A stretch of DNA of 14,273 bases. It comes from a bacterium (GTDB lineage: Bacteria; Ratteibacteria; UBA8468; B48-G9; JAFGKM01). Positions 1 to 7,102 of the stretch are shown here, in pieces. The notes under the pieces were generated by a model. It was given only the letters and a program-made list of their open reading frames with translations, did no database searches and had not been told where the DNA came from. A program made the position numbers and the translations under genes. The stretch's first letter is position 1; every line of letters starts with the position of its first letter. Location: the NCBI GenBank assembly GCA_035371905.1, contig DAORXQ010000046.1, positions 1 to 14,273 of the forward strand. The letters run 5' to 3'.

Positions 1-134
1 AAGAAAGAATTACTAAAAATACACTTATAAGGGTTTTTATAGATGCTTTTCAAAATGTAAATTTCAATATCAAAAATATTCCTGACGAAGAAGAACTTTT
101 AAAAAGGGTCCTTGAAAAAATTTTAAAGGATTAA
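1..134 (+). CDS. C-terminal end of an unidentified protein (5' end outside window)
   Basis: An open frame runs from the left edge (first complete codon at position 3) to a TAA at 132-134, giving the last 43 residues. It begins ERITKNTLIRVFIDAF and ends in a charged helix, EELLKRVLEKILKD. I do not recognise the protein. The first stretch (basic/polar residues, then a helix with T-LIR-F-D) looks like the strand-helix part of a ribbon-helix-helix DNA-binding domain, but 43 residues are too few to be sure. That it is a real gene is supported by an AT-rich codon pattern like the neighbours and by its ending exactly where the convergent gene ends. The two stop codons share the TTAA at 131-134, so no terminator lies between them. 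Confidence 0.6.
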   Translation, partial: ERITKNTLIRVFIDAFQNVNFNIKNIPDEEELLKRVLEKILKD

Positions 135-1729
135 TATTCTATAATTTTCCCTTTTTCTGCTGATTCAATGGTTTTATCAATTATTCCTATAACATTTCTC
201 GCTATCTGAACATCTATTTCGGCTTTTTCTCCAAAAATTAAATGGTCTGCAATACTGTTATAAAATCTGAATGTTTCACTTTTTAAGGGTTGAACTATTT
301 TTTCAGTCATTCCATTTTCATATCTGTAAACCTTTATTAAATCTGTCTGAATAATTCCTCCTTTTTCTCCAAGTATTCTCCATCTCGGTTTTGGGATTGA
401 TGCAATAGAAGATGATTGAACATCTGCTACTTCTCCATTTTCAAAAGTTATTATACTTTTAACTTCATCTTCATTTGAAAAGTTAAACCATTTTCTTTTT
501 TGAATAATTCCATAAACATTTTTTATTTTTGAAGGGATAAGAAGTAATAACCAGTAAAGAAAATGTGCTCCCCAGTCATAAAAAATTCCACCTGAAATTT
601 CTTTTTCACTTCTCCACCATTCTCTTGGCATTCCATATCCACCCATAAAAATTTCAATATTAAAAATTTTCCCTATTTCACCTGATTTAACAATTTTTTC
701 TATTTTAAGAAAATCACCATCCCATCTCCTGTTATGAAAGACAGAAAGCATTAAGTTATTTTTTTCTGCAGTTTCTATCATTTCATCCGCTTCTTTTAAT
801 TTTATACACATTGGTTTTTCCACTACAACATTTTTTCCTGCGTTTAGAGAAGCAATAGTGAGGTCTCTATGTGTATTGTGTGGAGTTATAATCACAACAA
901 GTTCTGTTTCTTTATCATTCAGAAATTTATCTAACTCTGTAAAAGTTTTACTATCTGGAAAGTCCTTTTTTGCTTGTTCAACTCTTTCTTTATTAATATC
1001 ATAAAAAGAAACTGTTTTTAATCCATATGTAGAATTTATTAAATCCGCATGATATTTACCCATACCAAAAGCAGGCCCATATCCAATAATTCCACACTTT
1101 ATCTCTCTTTCTTGTTTTTCATTTCTTGTTGACCAGAAAATTCCCCTTTTAATTGCCTTTATAACATCCTTATTTTCAAAAACATTTAAACTATGACCAC
1201 AGGCAAAATAAAAAATTCTTCCGTTTCCATAATTTCTTATGTAGCCAAGAGGTAATAATTTTCCCTGCCAGTAACCATTAAATAAAACTTCTACATCGTC
1301 TTTTACATTTAAAAAGTAAAACTCGTCTTCAATTATTGTTGATGGTATTCTTCTATTTATATAATGAGAATTATTTGATTTAAGTTCAAATGGAAAGACA
1401 GGACTATGAGATATAAATTCACATCCAAGAACTTCTTTAAACTTTTTATTTTTTTTGAAATAAGCACCTGTTGAATGAATTCCTATAAGCCCTCCTCCAT
1501 TTTTGATATACTGAATCAGTTTTTCTTCTTCTTTTTCATCTAAATCTGTATTGTCTGCATAAATTAAAATTCCATCGTAATTAAATATTTCATCTTTTGA
1601 AAAGATTTCTTTGTTTTTTTCAATTAAAATTTCATATTCATTTAGGTCTTTTTCTATTATCTTTGCAAGTTCAAAAGAAGGATGATAAGGTTTTTCGCCG
1701 ATAAAAATTAATAATTTCTTTTTTTCCAT
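131..1729 (-). CDS. ThuA-like domain fused to Gfo/Idh/MocA family oxidoreductase
   Basis: This 532-residue protein joins two sugar-metabolism domains. Residues 1 to about 200 look like a ThuA (trehalose-utilisation) domain with a glutamine-amidotransferase-like fold: G83-IHSTG-88, HSPVFPFEL (108-116), EDEFYFL (134-140), and an ACGH near 176-179. Residues 210-532 are a Gfo/Idh/MocA NAD(P)-dependent oxidoreductase. They carry a Rossmann start CGIIGYGPAFGMG (212-224), the family E304-K305-P306, and a GGIFYDWGAHF stretch (380-390) with candidate catalytic D385 and H389. In rhizobia, ThuA and ThuB (a Gfo/Idh/MocA enzyme) are separate proteins that act on disaccharides via 3-keto sugars; this fusion suggests coupled chemistry, but the substrate is unknown. 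AAGGAGA followed by AAA precedes the ATG, so the start is well supported. It is the last gene of the minus-strand run, 32 nt after the preceding gene. Confidence 0.9.
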   Translation of the reverse strand: MEKKKLLIFIGEKPYHPSFELAKIIEKDLNEYEILIEKNKEIFSKDEIFNYDGILIYADNTDLDEKEEEKLIQYIKNGGGLIGIHSTGAYFKKNKKFKEVLGCEFISHSPVFPFELKSNNSHYINRRIPSTIIEDEFYFLNVKDDVEVLFNGYWQGKLLPLGYIRNYGNGRIFYFACGHSLNVFENKDVIKAIKRGIFWSTRNEKQEREIKCGIIGYGPAFGMGKYHADLINSTYGLKTVSFYDINKERVEQAKKDFPDSKTFTELDKFLNDKETELVVIITPHNTHRDLTIASLNAGKNVVVEKPMCIKLKEADEMIETAEKNNLMLSVFHNRRWDGDFLKIEKIVKSGEIGKIFNIEIFMGGYGMPREWWRSEKEISGGIFYDWGAHFLYWLLLLIPSKIKNVYGIIQKRKWFNFSNEDEVKSIITFENGEVADVQSSSIASIPKPRWRILGEKGGIIQTDLIKVYRYENGMTEKIVQPLKSETFRFYNSIADHLIFGEKAEIDVQIARNVIGIIDKTIESAEKGKIIEY

Positions 1730-1761
1730 TTTTCTCCTTTTTTATTCAAAATAAAATAAAT

Positions 1762-2913
1762 TTAAGATTTTTTTGCAAATGAAGGGTCTGTAATTCTTTC
1801 TTCTTTAACGACTTTTTTTGGTTTTGATGATTTCTTTAACTCTTCTATTAATTGGTCATATTCTTTTCTATTAACAGGTATTTCAACCTCTTTATTCTTT
1901 TTTCCTGAAAGTATACAAGCATTTATAAATTCTACACTGTTTAATCCTTCTTCTCCATTTACAATCAGTTTTTCTCCATAAAGAACCGCTCTGGCAAAAT
2001 TTCTTATTATTACAGAATGACCTGTTTGAATATTTGATGTAATTTCAATCTTTTCTTCAGTATATTTTAAAGAGCCCCACATACTTTCTACTTTAACAAT
2101 TGATTCACTTATTGGATATTCAAAAGAGTAAAAAGTAAGAGAACTTCCTCTGATTACAAGTTTTCCTTTATCTCCTGTGAATTCCATATGTAACGGTCCA
2201 ACAGGCTCACAGGTAGATGTATAATAATATCCCCATGCACCATTCTTATATTCAAGAAGCGCACTTACTTCATCTTCTACTTCTATATCATGGAGTTTTG
2301 TTCTTGTTTTTGCATAAATTTTTTTAGGTAAGCCTCCAAGAAGAGTAAACAAATCAATTGTATGAGGCGCCTGGTTTATTAAAACACCTCCTCCTTCTCC
2401 AATCCATGTTGCTCTCCATGTTGCACTATTATAATATGCCTGACTTCTATACCATGGGTCTACACATACACTTTTCTGAATTTCTCCAAGTGCCCCGCTT
2501 TTAATAATTTCCACTGCTTTTTTAAATAGTGGTTCTGCTCTTCTTTGAAACATAATTGTGAAAACTTTACCTGATTTTTTTGCTGCTTTTATCATTTTGT
2601 CTGCATCTGAAACTCTTACGGCAATTGGTTTTTCGCTTAAAACATGAAGTCCATTTTCAAAAGCAAATATTGCTATTTCAGGATGAAACCAGTGGGGAGT
2701 TGCAATTATTACACCGTCACATAATCCACTTTTTATTGCTTCTTTATAATCAGTAAAATATTTAACTCCTAATTCTTCTCCTTTACTTTTTGCAACATTT
2801 CCGTCTATATCACAAACAAATGTTAGTTCAGTTTCTTCAAGATTTTTAACACTTCTACAATGAGCAGAACCCATTCCACCAACTCCTATAACTCCTATTC
2901 TTAATTTTTTCAT
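1762..2913 (-). CDS. Gfo/Idh/MocA family NAD(P)-dependent oxidoreductase
   Basis: From the second ATG this is a 383-residue soluble dehydrogenase of the Gfo/Idh/MocA family. An N-terminal Rossmann fold has GVGGMG at 10-15. The E94-K95-P96 signature follows, where the lysine is the usual catalytic residue. The C-terminal substrate domain contains GEGGGVLINQAPHTIDL (172-188) with the family histidine at 184 and aspartate at 187. Members oxidise or reduce hydroxyls of sugars, inositols or their derivatives; the substrate cannot be read from the sequence. It lies 14-20 nt after the FucI-like gene and 32 nt before the ThuA fusion, so a shared sugar pathway is likely. Two in-frame ATGs occur (2919 and 2913). 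I chose 2913 because the strong AAGGAGG directly abuts the first ATG but sits 6 nt from the second. Confidence 0.93.
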   Translation of the reverse strand: MKKLRIGVIGVGGMGSAHCRSVKNLEETELTFVCDIDGNVAKSKGEELGVKYFTDYKEAIKSGLCDGVIIATPHWFHPEIAIFAFENGLHVLSEKPIAVRVSDADKMIKAAKKSGKVFTIMFQRRAEPLFKKAVEIIKSGALGEIQKSVCVDPWYRSQAYYNSATWRATWIGEGGGVLINQAPHTIDLFTLLGGLPKKIYAKTRTKLHDIEVEDEVSALLEYKNGAWGYYYTSTCEPVGPLHMEFTGDKGKLVIRGSSLTFYSFEYPISESIVKVESMWGSLKYTEEKIEITSNIQTGHSVIIRNFARAVLYGEKLIVNGEEGLNSVEFINACILSGKKNKEVEIPVNRKEYDQLIEELKKSSKPKKVVKEERITDPSFAKKS

Positions 2914-2926
2914 TTTCATCCTCCTT
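2911..2926 (-). promoter_or_regulatory. RBS abutting a double start (ATGAAAATG) of the Gfo/Idh/MocA gene
   Basis: On the minus strand AAGGAGG (2926-2920) is directly followed by ATGAAAATG (2919-2911). Zero spacing makes initiation at the first ATG unlikely; the second, 6 nt away, is well placed. This decides the start at 2913. Confidence 0.75.
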
Positions 2927-2933
2927 TTGATCT

Positions 2934-4649
2934 TTAAAATTTCTGTGCTATTTTTAATTTCGTTTCTGTTTCACCACCATTTATAAGATAGAGTAGTGGT
3001 AAAGGTCTGTCAATACCTTCAATGAATTCTGGTCTATCTTTCCATGGATTTACAGATAATACATTTGATAAATCCATCCAGTATTGAAGTCGTGCAACAG
3101 GTAAATCCCATATCATATGGAAATGATTTGCTGGAGCATACTGTTTATACTCAATCATACTTGCATATTTAGGGACTACAAATGTATGAGGCCATGTATA
3201 TGTTGAAGTTTTACAAACTGCTTCTGCAAGTTTTTCAGGAAGTTCAACCGTTTCGGCCTCATCCCATATCATTGAGAATATATTATTTAATGAACTGTAA
3301 GCAAGACGACCTGCAATACCTTTAATTCCACCAGGTGAAACAAATGTAACAGAATTTCCAAGGCCTGGAAAGTAAAATTCATCAGCGAGAGGAAACTTAA
3401 TTCTTTTCATTATTTCTTCAGGTTTTTCTCCCGGATAACCTGCCCAGTCAAAAGAAGCACTTCCAGAATTATCTCCATCTACAAATCCTTTAACTGCCCA
3501 TATTTCATCACCTTTTATTTTTATACCAATTTTCTCTGCAAGTTGTTTAATTTCCCATCCTTCCCAGACCTTTCGGAAATCCATAAATAATGGAGGTGCT
3601 CCTCCTGAAAGATATGTAAAGAAAAGCATTGTTAAAAGTCCCTGAACATCTGCTTCTGTTGCATATGGAACTGGTTGTTTTTTACCATTATGGTCAAATG
3701 TGGAGTTAAAAATTGACTCCATAATATCTGCAACGGGTAAAGGAATCCCTCTTTTATCTGAACCCCATTCAAGTTGACTCATAAAACCACCACCAACAGC
3801 ATTTAAATCCTTCATTATATCTCTGACTATAAGATACATTGCAAGTGATTGATTTAATCTTTTACTATCCTCTTCATTTCTAATTTCAATTCCACCTGAA
3901 TTTTTTTCAAGCCAGTTTCTTAATTCTTTAAGTTCTTCTTTATTATATGCTTCTTTATTCAACATATCAGCAAGAAGTTTCATATCAAGACGAGTTATTT
4001 CAATTCCAAAAATTTTTCTTGTTGGAATGATATGGGCAAGAGCAGTTTCCATTCCCATAGAATCATGGCCAAAAATAACAACTCTTCTACCTTTAAGACC
4101 TGTATATGTAATTGCAGCATAACACCAGTCAATGAGTTGTTTTTGTGTTTCTTCACTCATTACAGGATTTAAACCTGTATCAGGCCAGTTTCCAACAATT
4201 ATATGAATTAACTTACCATATTGAGAAATTGCTCCACTGCATGCGTGAGTATAAACGACTCCTGGTTTTGGTCCACTATTTCCACAAGTTAAGTTAATAG
4301 GTGTATCTGAGGGAAATTGTTGCAAAAAAGAAATAAGAGTTAACTGCGGAAATGCCCATGTATCGGGAACACCTACAAGTATATTTACTTTTTCATTTTC
4401 AAATTGTCTTGCAACTATATCTGCCTGTTTTTCTCCATCAATTAAGATATCGCTATAAACCACTTTGCAGGGAGAACCGTCTGGTAATTTTACTTTTTGA
4501 GCAATTATATTTGCGGTCATTTCAATTATATTTTTTACTCTCTGCCTGGATTCTTCGTCTATTCTTGGATCACATGGGGCAAAAACACCAATAACAACAT
4601 TTTTTATATATGAAGAAAGATTAGTATTTGCTTTTACTGCCTTGTTCAT
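2934..4649 (-). CDS. L-fucose isomerase-like sugar isomerase
   Basis: This 571-residue protein (close to the 591 residues of E. coli FucI) aligns by eye with the L-fucose/D-arabinose isomerase family. The Mn-binding residues known from E. coli FucI (E337, D361, H528) have counterparts in YATEADVQGL (E332), LFMDFRKVW (D357) and APANHFHMI (H509). Other shared blocks are TYTWPHTFVVPKY and the VSPGGIKGIAGRLAY strand region. The family interconverts aldose and ketose forms of six-carbon deoxy sugars or pentoses in the cytoplasm. The substrate here is not certain because several residues around the active site differ from E. coli FucI. The gene starts inside the 3' end of pnp (29-nt overlap from the ATG at 4649; 35 nt from the ATG at 4655). 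AAAAAGGGGG abuts the upstream ATG, so the start at 4649 (6-nt spacing) is preferred. No fucose kinase, aldolase or transporter is in the window. Confidence 0.85.
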   Translation of the reverse strand: MNKAVKANTNLSSYIKNVVIGVFAPCDPRIDEESRQRVKNIIEMTANIIAQKVKLPDGSPCKVVYSDILIDGEKQADIVARQFENEKVNILVGVPDTWAFPQLTLISFLQQFPSDTPINLTCGNSGPKPGVVYTHACSGAISQYGKLIHIIVGNWPDTGLNPVMSEETQKQLIDWCYAAITYTGLKGRRVVIFGHDSMGMETALAHIIPTRKIFGIEITRLDMKLLADMLNKEAYNKEELKELRNWLEKNSGGIEIRNEEDSKRLNQSLAMYLIVRDIMKDLNAVGGGFMSQLEWGSDKRGIPLPVADIMESIFNSTFDHNGKKQPVPYATEADVQGLLTMLFFTYLSGGAPPLFMDFRKVWEGWEIKQLAEKIGIKIKGDEIWAVKGFVDGDNSGSASFDWAGYPGEKPEEIMKRIKFPLADEFYFPGLGNSVTFVSPGGIKGIAGRLAYSSLNNIFSMIWDEAETVELPEKLAEAVCKTSTYTWPHTFVVPKYASMIEYKQYAPANHFHMIWDLPVARLQYWMDLSNVLSVNPWKDRPEFIEGIDRPLPLLYLINGGETETKLKIAQKF

Positions 4650-6720
4650 TTTCATCCCCCTTTTTCTGACTTTCTTCTATTTGTTTTCGGCTTAAGAGAA
4701 CCCTACCCTGTTCATCTATGCCTATTACTTTGACTTTAATAGGAGAACCAATTTTAACCACATCTTCAACTCTTTTAATCCTGTATGGTGCAAGTTCAGA
4801 AATGTGAACAAGTCCTTCTTGAGAGGGTAAAAATTTAACAACTGCACCAAATGGAAATATTTTTGTCACCACACCTTCATATATCTGTCCTATTTCAGGT
4901 TCTTCTGCAATTTTATTAATTTCACTTGCTGCTTTTTTACACGCTTCCATATCATTTGAGTATATCCTTATTTCACCTTCTTCAAGTATATCAATTCTAA
5001 CTCCTGTTTCGTCTATTATCTTTTTTATTGTTTTTCCTCCTGAACCAATTACAAGACCAACTTTTTCAGGATTAATTTTAATTGTTAAAATTTTTGGAGC
5101 ATAGGGAGAAAGAGAAGTTCTCGGCGAAGAAATAACACTGTACATTTTATCAAGGATTTCTTTTCTTGCTTCTTTTGACTGATAAACTGCTTCTTTTAAA
5201 ATTTCAAACGTAAGATTGGTAATTTTAACATCCATCTGGAATCCTGTTATCCCGTCTTTTGTTCCAGCTATTTTTAAATCCATATCTCCGTAATGGTCCT
5301 CTTCACCCTGAATATCTGTAAGTATTACATATTTATCTCCATTTTTAATCAATCCAACTGATACCCCTCCCACATGTTTTTCAATAGGAACTCCAGCATC
5401 CATAAGGGATAAACTACCAGCACAAACTGTTGCCATTGAAGAAGAACCATTTGATTCAAGTATATTTGCAACTATTCTTATTGTATACGGAAAAACTTTT
5501 TCAGATGGAATCATTGGTAAAAGAGCTCTTTCTGCGAGATTTCCGTGTCCAATTTCTCTTCTGGAAGGAGCTCTTAACTGGGAAACTTCACCAACAGAAA
5601 ACGGCGGAAAGTTATAATGAACCATAAATCTTTTTGTTGTTTCTTCATAAAGCCCATCAACTATTTGCTGGTCCATACTCGTACCAAGAGTAACAGAAGC
5701 AAGGCATTGTGTTTGTCCTCTTGTAAATAAAGCAGACCCATGATTTCTCGGTAGAAGTCCAACTTTACACTCTATCGGTCTTATTTCTTTTAAATCCCTT
5801 CCATCAAGTCGTTTTTTATGGGTTAGTATTAGATTTCTTATTTCATTTTCAAATATATGTTCATATATTTTTTCAATTTCTTTTTTCTTTTCTTCTTCAA
5901 ATTGAGTGAGAAATGTTTCTTTAATCTGTTTATAAAATTCTTTTCTTTTTTGTTTTTCGGGATAATTATACGCATTTGTTATGTTTTTTCTTATATAGTC
6001 AGTAATAATTTCAGATATTTCTTTTTCAATACTGAACTCTACTTTTTCTTTTTCCTGACAGGTAATTTCTTTTAAGACATTTACTATTTTTTTTATCTCA
6101 TTCCATCCCAGTTCTATCGCTGTTAAAAAGTCCTCCTCAGATATTTCATTTGCAATTCCTTCAAGCATTACTATGGAGTTTTCCGTTCCTGAAATTACTA
6201 AATTCAAATCACTTTCCTGTGAATCAGAAATTGTCGGATTTATTAAAAATTTTCCATTTTTTTTCACTATTCTGACAGAAGCAACTGGAATATAAAAAGG
6301 GATTGGAGAAAAAAGTAATGATGTTGAAGCACCAATTATTGATAGAATATCAGGTTCATTTTCCTGGTCTGCTGAAAGTACAAGAGAGATTATTTGGACT
6401 TCTTTATAAAAATTTTCCGGGAAAATTGGTCTTATTGACCTATCAATTAATCTACTTACAAGAACTTCTCTTTCAGATGGTTTTCCTTCTCTTTTAAAAA
6501 ATCCTCCTGGAATTTTACCTGCGGCGGATGTTTGTTCTCTGTAATCACAGATTAAAGGGAAAAAATCAACATCTTCCTTTTCTTCTTCACTCTGGACTGC
6601 TGTTACAAGTACAATTGTTTCTCCACACCTGACAAGAGAAGACCCATGACTTTGTTTTGCAACAGAATTCAATTCAATCTCTATATTCTTCTCTCCAGAG
6701 GAGATAACTATTTTTTTCAT
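4621..6720 (-). CDS. pnp: Polyribonucleotide nucleotidyltransferase (PNPase)
   Basis: This 699-residue protein is the phosphorolytic 3'-5' exoribonuclease of mRNA decay, a trimer in the cytoplasm. Domains in order: first RNase PH-like domain (about 1-215) with FFKREGKPSEREVLVSRLID at 75-94; all-helical linker (about 230-300); second, catalytic RNase PH domain (about 305-540) with GDMDLKIAG (478-486) and QMDVK (495-499), matching the conserved catalytic acidic/lysine block; KH domain (about 543-605) with the GSGG loop at 559-562; S1 domain (about 611-682). Length and order match the bacterial family, with a short charged tail. It starts 3 nt after the rpsO stop, with only a weak AGAAAG upstream within the end of rpsO, so it is probably coupled to rpsO translation. 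The rpsO-pnp order is conserved widely in bacteria. Its 3' end is overlapped by the sugar isomerase gene. Confidence 0.98.
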   Translation of the reverse strand: MKKIVISSGEKNIEIELNSVAKQSHGSSLVRCGETIVLVTAVQSEEEKEDVDFFPLICDYREQTSAAGKIPGGFFKREGKPSEREVLVSRLIDRSIRPIFPENFYKEVQIISLVLSADQENEPDILSIIGASTSLLFSPIPFYIPVASVRIVKKNGKFLINPTISDSQESDLNLVISGTENSIVMLEGIANEISEEDFLTAIELGWNEIKKIVNVLKEITCQEKEKVEFSIEKEISEIITDYIRKNITNAYNYPEKQKRKEFYKQIKETFLTQFEEEKKKEIEKIYEHIFENEIRNLILTHKKRLDGRDLKEIRPIECKVGLLPRNHGSALFTRGQTQCLASVTLGTSMDQQIVDGLYEETTKRFMVHYNFPPFSVGEVSQLRAPSRREIGHGNLAERALLPMIPSEKVFPYTIRIVANILESNGSSSMATVCAGSLSLMDAGVPIEKHVGGVSVGLIKNGDKYVILTDIQGEEDHYGDMDLKIAGTKDGITGFQMDVKITNLTFEILKEAVYQSKEARKEILDKMYSVISSPRTSLSPYAPKILTIKINPEKVGLVIGSGGKTIKKIIDETGVRIDILEEGEIRIYSNDMEACKKAASEINKIAEEPEIGQIYEGVVTKIFPFGAVVKFLPSQEGLVHISELAPYRIKRVEDVVKIGSPIKVKVIGIDEQGRVLLSRKQIEESQKKGDENEQGSKSKY
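4647..4665 (-). promoter_or_regulatory. RBS abutting a double start (ATGAAAATG) of the FucI-like gene
   Basis: On the minus strand AAAAAGGGGG (4665-4656) is directly followed by ATGAAAATG (4655-4647). As in the next gene downstream, the second ATG has a proper 6-nt spacing and is preferred. The site lies within the 3' end of the pnp coding sequence. Confidence 0.65.
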
Positions 6721-6723
6721 TTT

Positions 6724-6990
6724 TTACTTTCTCAGATTCAACTCGTTAATTACTTTTGAATATTTTTCCGGGTCTATCTGCTGGAGATATCTTAGCAACT
6801 TTCTTCTTTTTCCAATCAATTTTAAAAATCCTCTTCTGGAATTAAAATCTTTTTTGTGCTTTTTAAAATGTTCATTTAATACTTCAATTCTTTTTGTAAG
6901 AATAGCAATTTGCACCTCTGGAGAACCTGTATCTTTTTCATGTCTTCCAAATTTTTTCATCAAATCTTTTTTTATCTCACTTTCAAGCAT
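6724..6990 (-). CDS. rpsO: Ribosomal protein S15 (uS15)
   Basis: An 88-residue small-subunit protein, the usual length of bacterial S15, which binds the central domain of 16S rRNA and helps form the bridge to the 50S subunit. The family signatures FGRHEKDTGSPEVQIAILT (14-32), HKKDFNSRRGFLKLIGKRRK and LLRYLQQIDPEKYSKVI are intact. The ATG is preceded by GGGAG with a 5-nt spacer. It is the first gene of the minus-strand run and directly follows a consensus promoter, with a predicted leader of about 30 nt. In E. coli S15 represses its own mRNA through a leader pseudoknot; the short AT-rich leader here shows no clear equivalent. Confidence 0.98.
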   Translation of the reverse strand: MLESEIKKDLMKKFGRHEKDTGSPEVQIAILTKRIEVLNEHFKKHKKDFNSRRGFLKLIGKRRKLLRYLQQIDPEKYSKVINELNLRK

Positions 6991-6995
6991 TTTTT

Positions 6996-7056
6996 CTCCC
7001 TTTTTCTTTTTTTATTTTATAATAAATAATTATATGCTAAAAAAAACCTTTGTCAA
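6996..7056 (-). promoter_or_regulatory. Consensus sigma-70-type promoter and RBS of rpsO operon
   Basis: Reading the minus strand, TTGACA (7056-7051) is followed by a 16-nt spacer and TATAAT (7034-7029). Both hexamers are perfect matches to the sigma-70/sigma-A consensus. Transcription would start near 7022, about 30 nt upstream of the rpsO ATG at 6990. GGGAG (7000-6996) is the ribosome-binding site. A perfect promoter suits a strongly expressed ribosomal-protein operon. I saw no convincing internal promoter upstream of the sugar isomerase, so this promoter may also drive the sugar genes. Confidence 0.85.
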
Positions 7057-7087
7057 TTTTATAATTTAATGTTAAATTTATTATAAA
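7050..7087 (+). promoter_or_regulatory. Probable hisS promoter, back to back with the rpsO promoter
   Basis: On the plus strand TTGTCA at 7050-7055 (one mismatch to TTGACA) is followed after 17 nt by TAAATT at 7073-7078 (4 of 6 match). A perfect TATAAT lies at 7060-7065 and a TATAAA at 7082-7087, but neither has a good -35 at the usual distance. Which -10 is used cannot be decided by eye. The -35 overlaps the -35 of the divergent rpsO promoter, so polymerases might compete for the site. The hisS ribosome-binding site is weak (TAAGA near 7093-7097). Confidence 0.4.
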
Positions 7088-7090
7088 ATT
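7055..7090. repeat. 10-bp perfect inverted repeat in the hisS leader/promoter
   Basis: AATTTTATAA (7055-7064) and TTATAAAATT (7081-7090) are perfect reverse complements separated by 16 nt. A second, smaller inverted repeat AATTTAA-TG-TTAAATT (7063-7078) lies between them, about 2 nt off the same centre. It could be an operator for the divergent promoters or a hairpin in the hisS leader. All arm bases are A/T, so in this AT-rich genome chance is a real possibility. Confidence 0.4.
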
Positions 7091-7102
7091 CTTAAGAAAA
7101 AA

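Noticed and set aside
85..134. Possible terminator near AAGGGTCCTT at the end of the convergent genes
   Set aside because: The AAGG/CCTT arms leave only a 2-nt loop, and no stable stem followed by a T run is visible on either strand.
4352..4594. Plus-strand open frame of 80 codons inside the isomerase gene
   Set aside because: It lies entirely opposite a well-supported gene, has low-complexity Leu-rich content and matches nothing recognisable.
5857..6075. Plus-strand Phe-rich open frame of 72 codons inside pnp
   Set aside because: Runs of Phe come from reading Lys/Glu-rich pnp codons on the opposite strand.
6854..7069. Plus-strand open frame of 71 codons crossing rpsO and the promoter region
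   Set aside because: It is antisense to rpsO and covers the consensus promoter; no ribosome-binding site or family match.
6991..7102. T-box or other riboswitch upstream of hisS
   Set aside because: At most about 30-50 nt of leader is available and no T-box core or conserved stems are visible.
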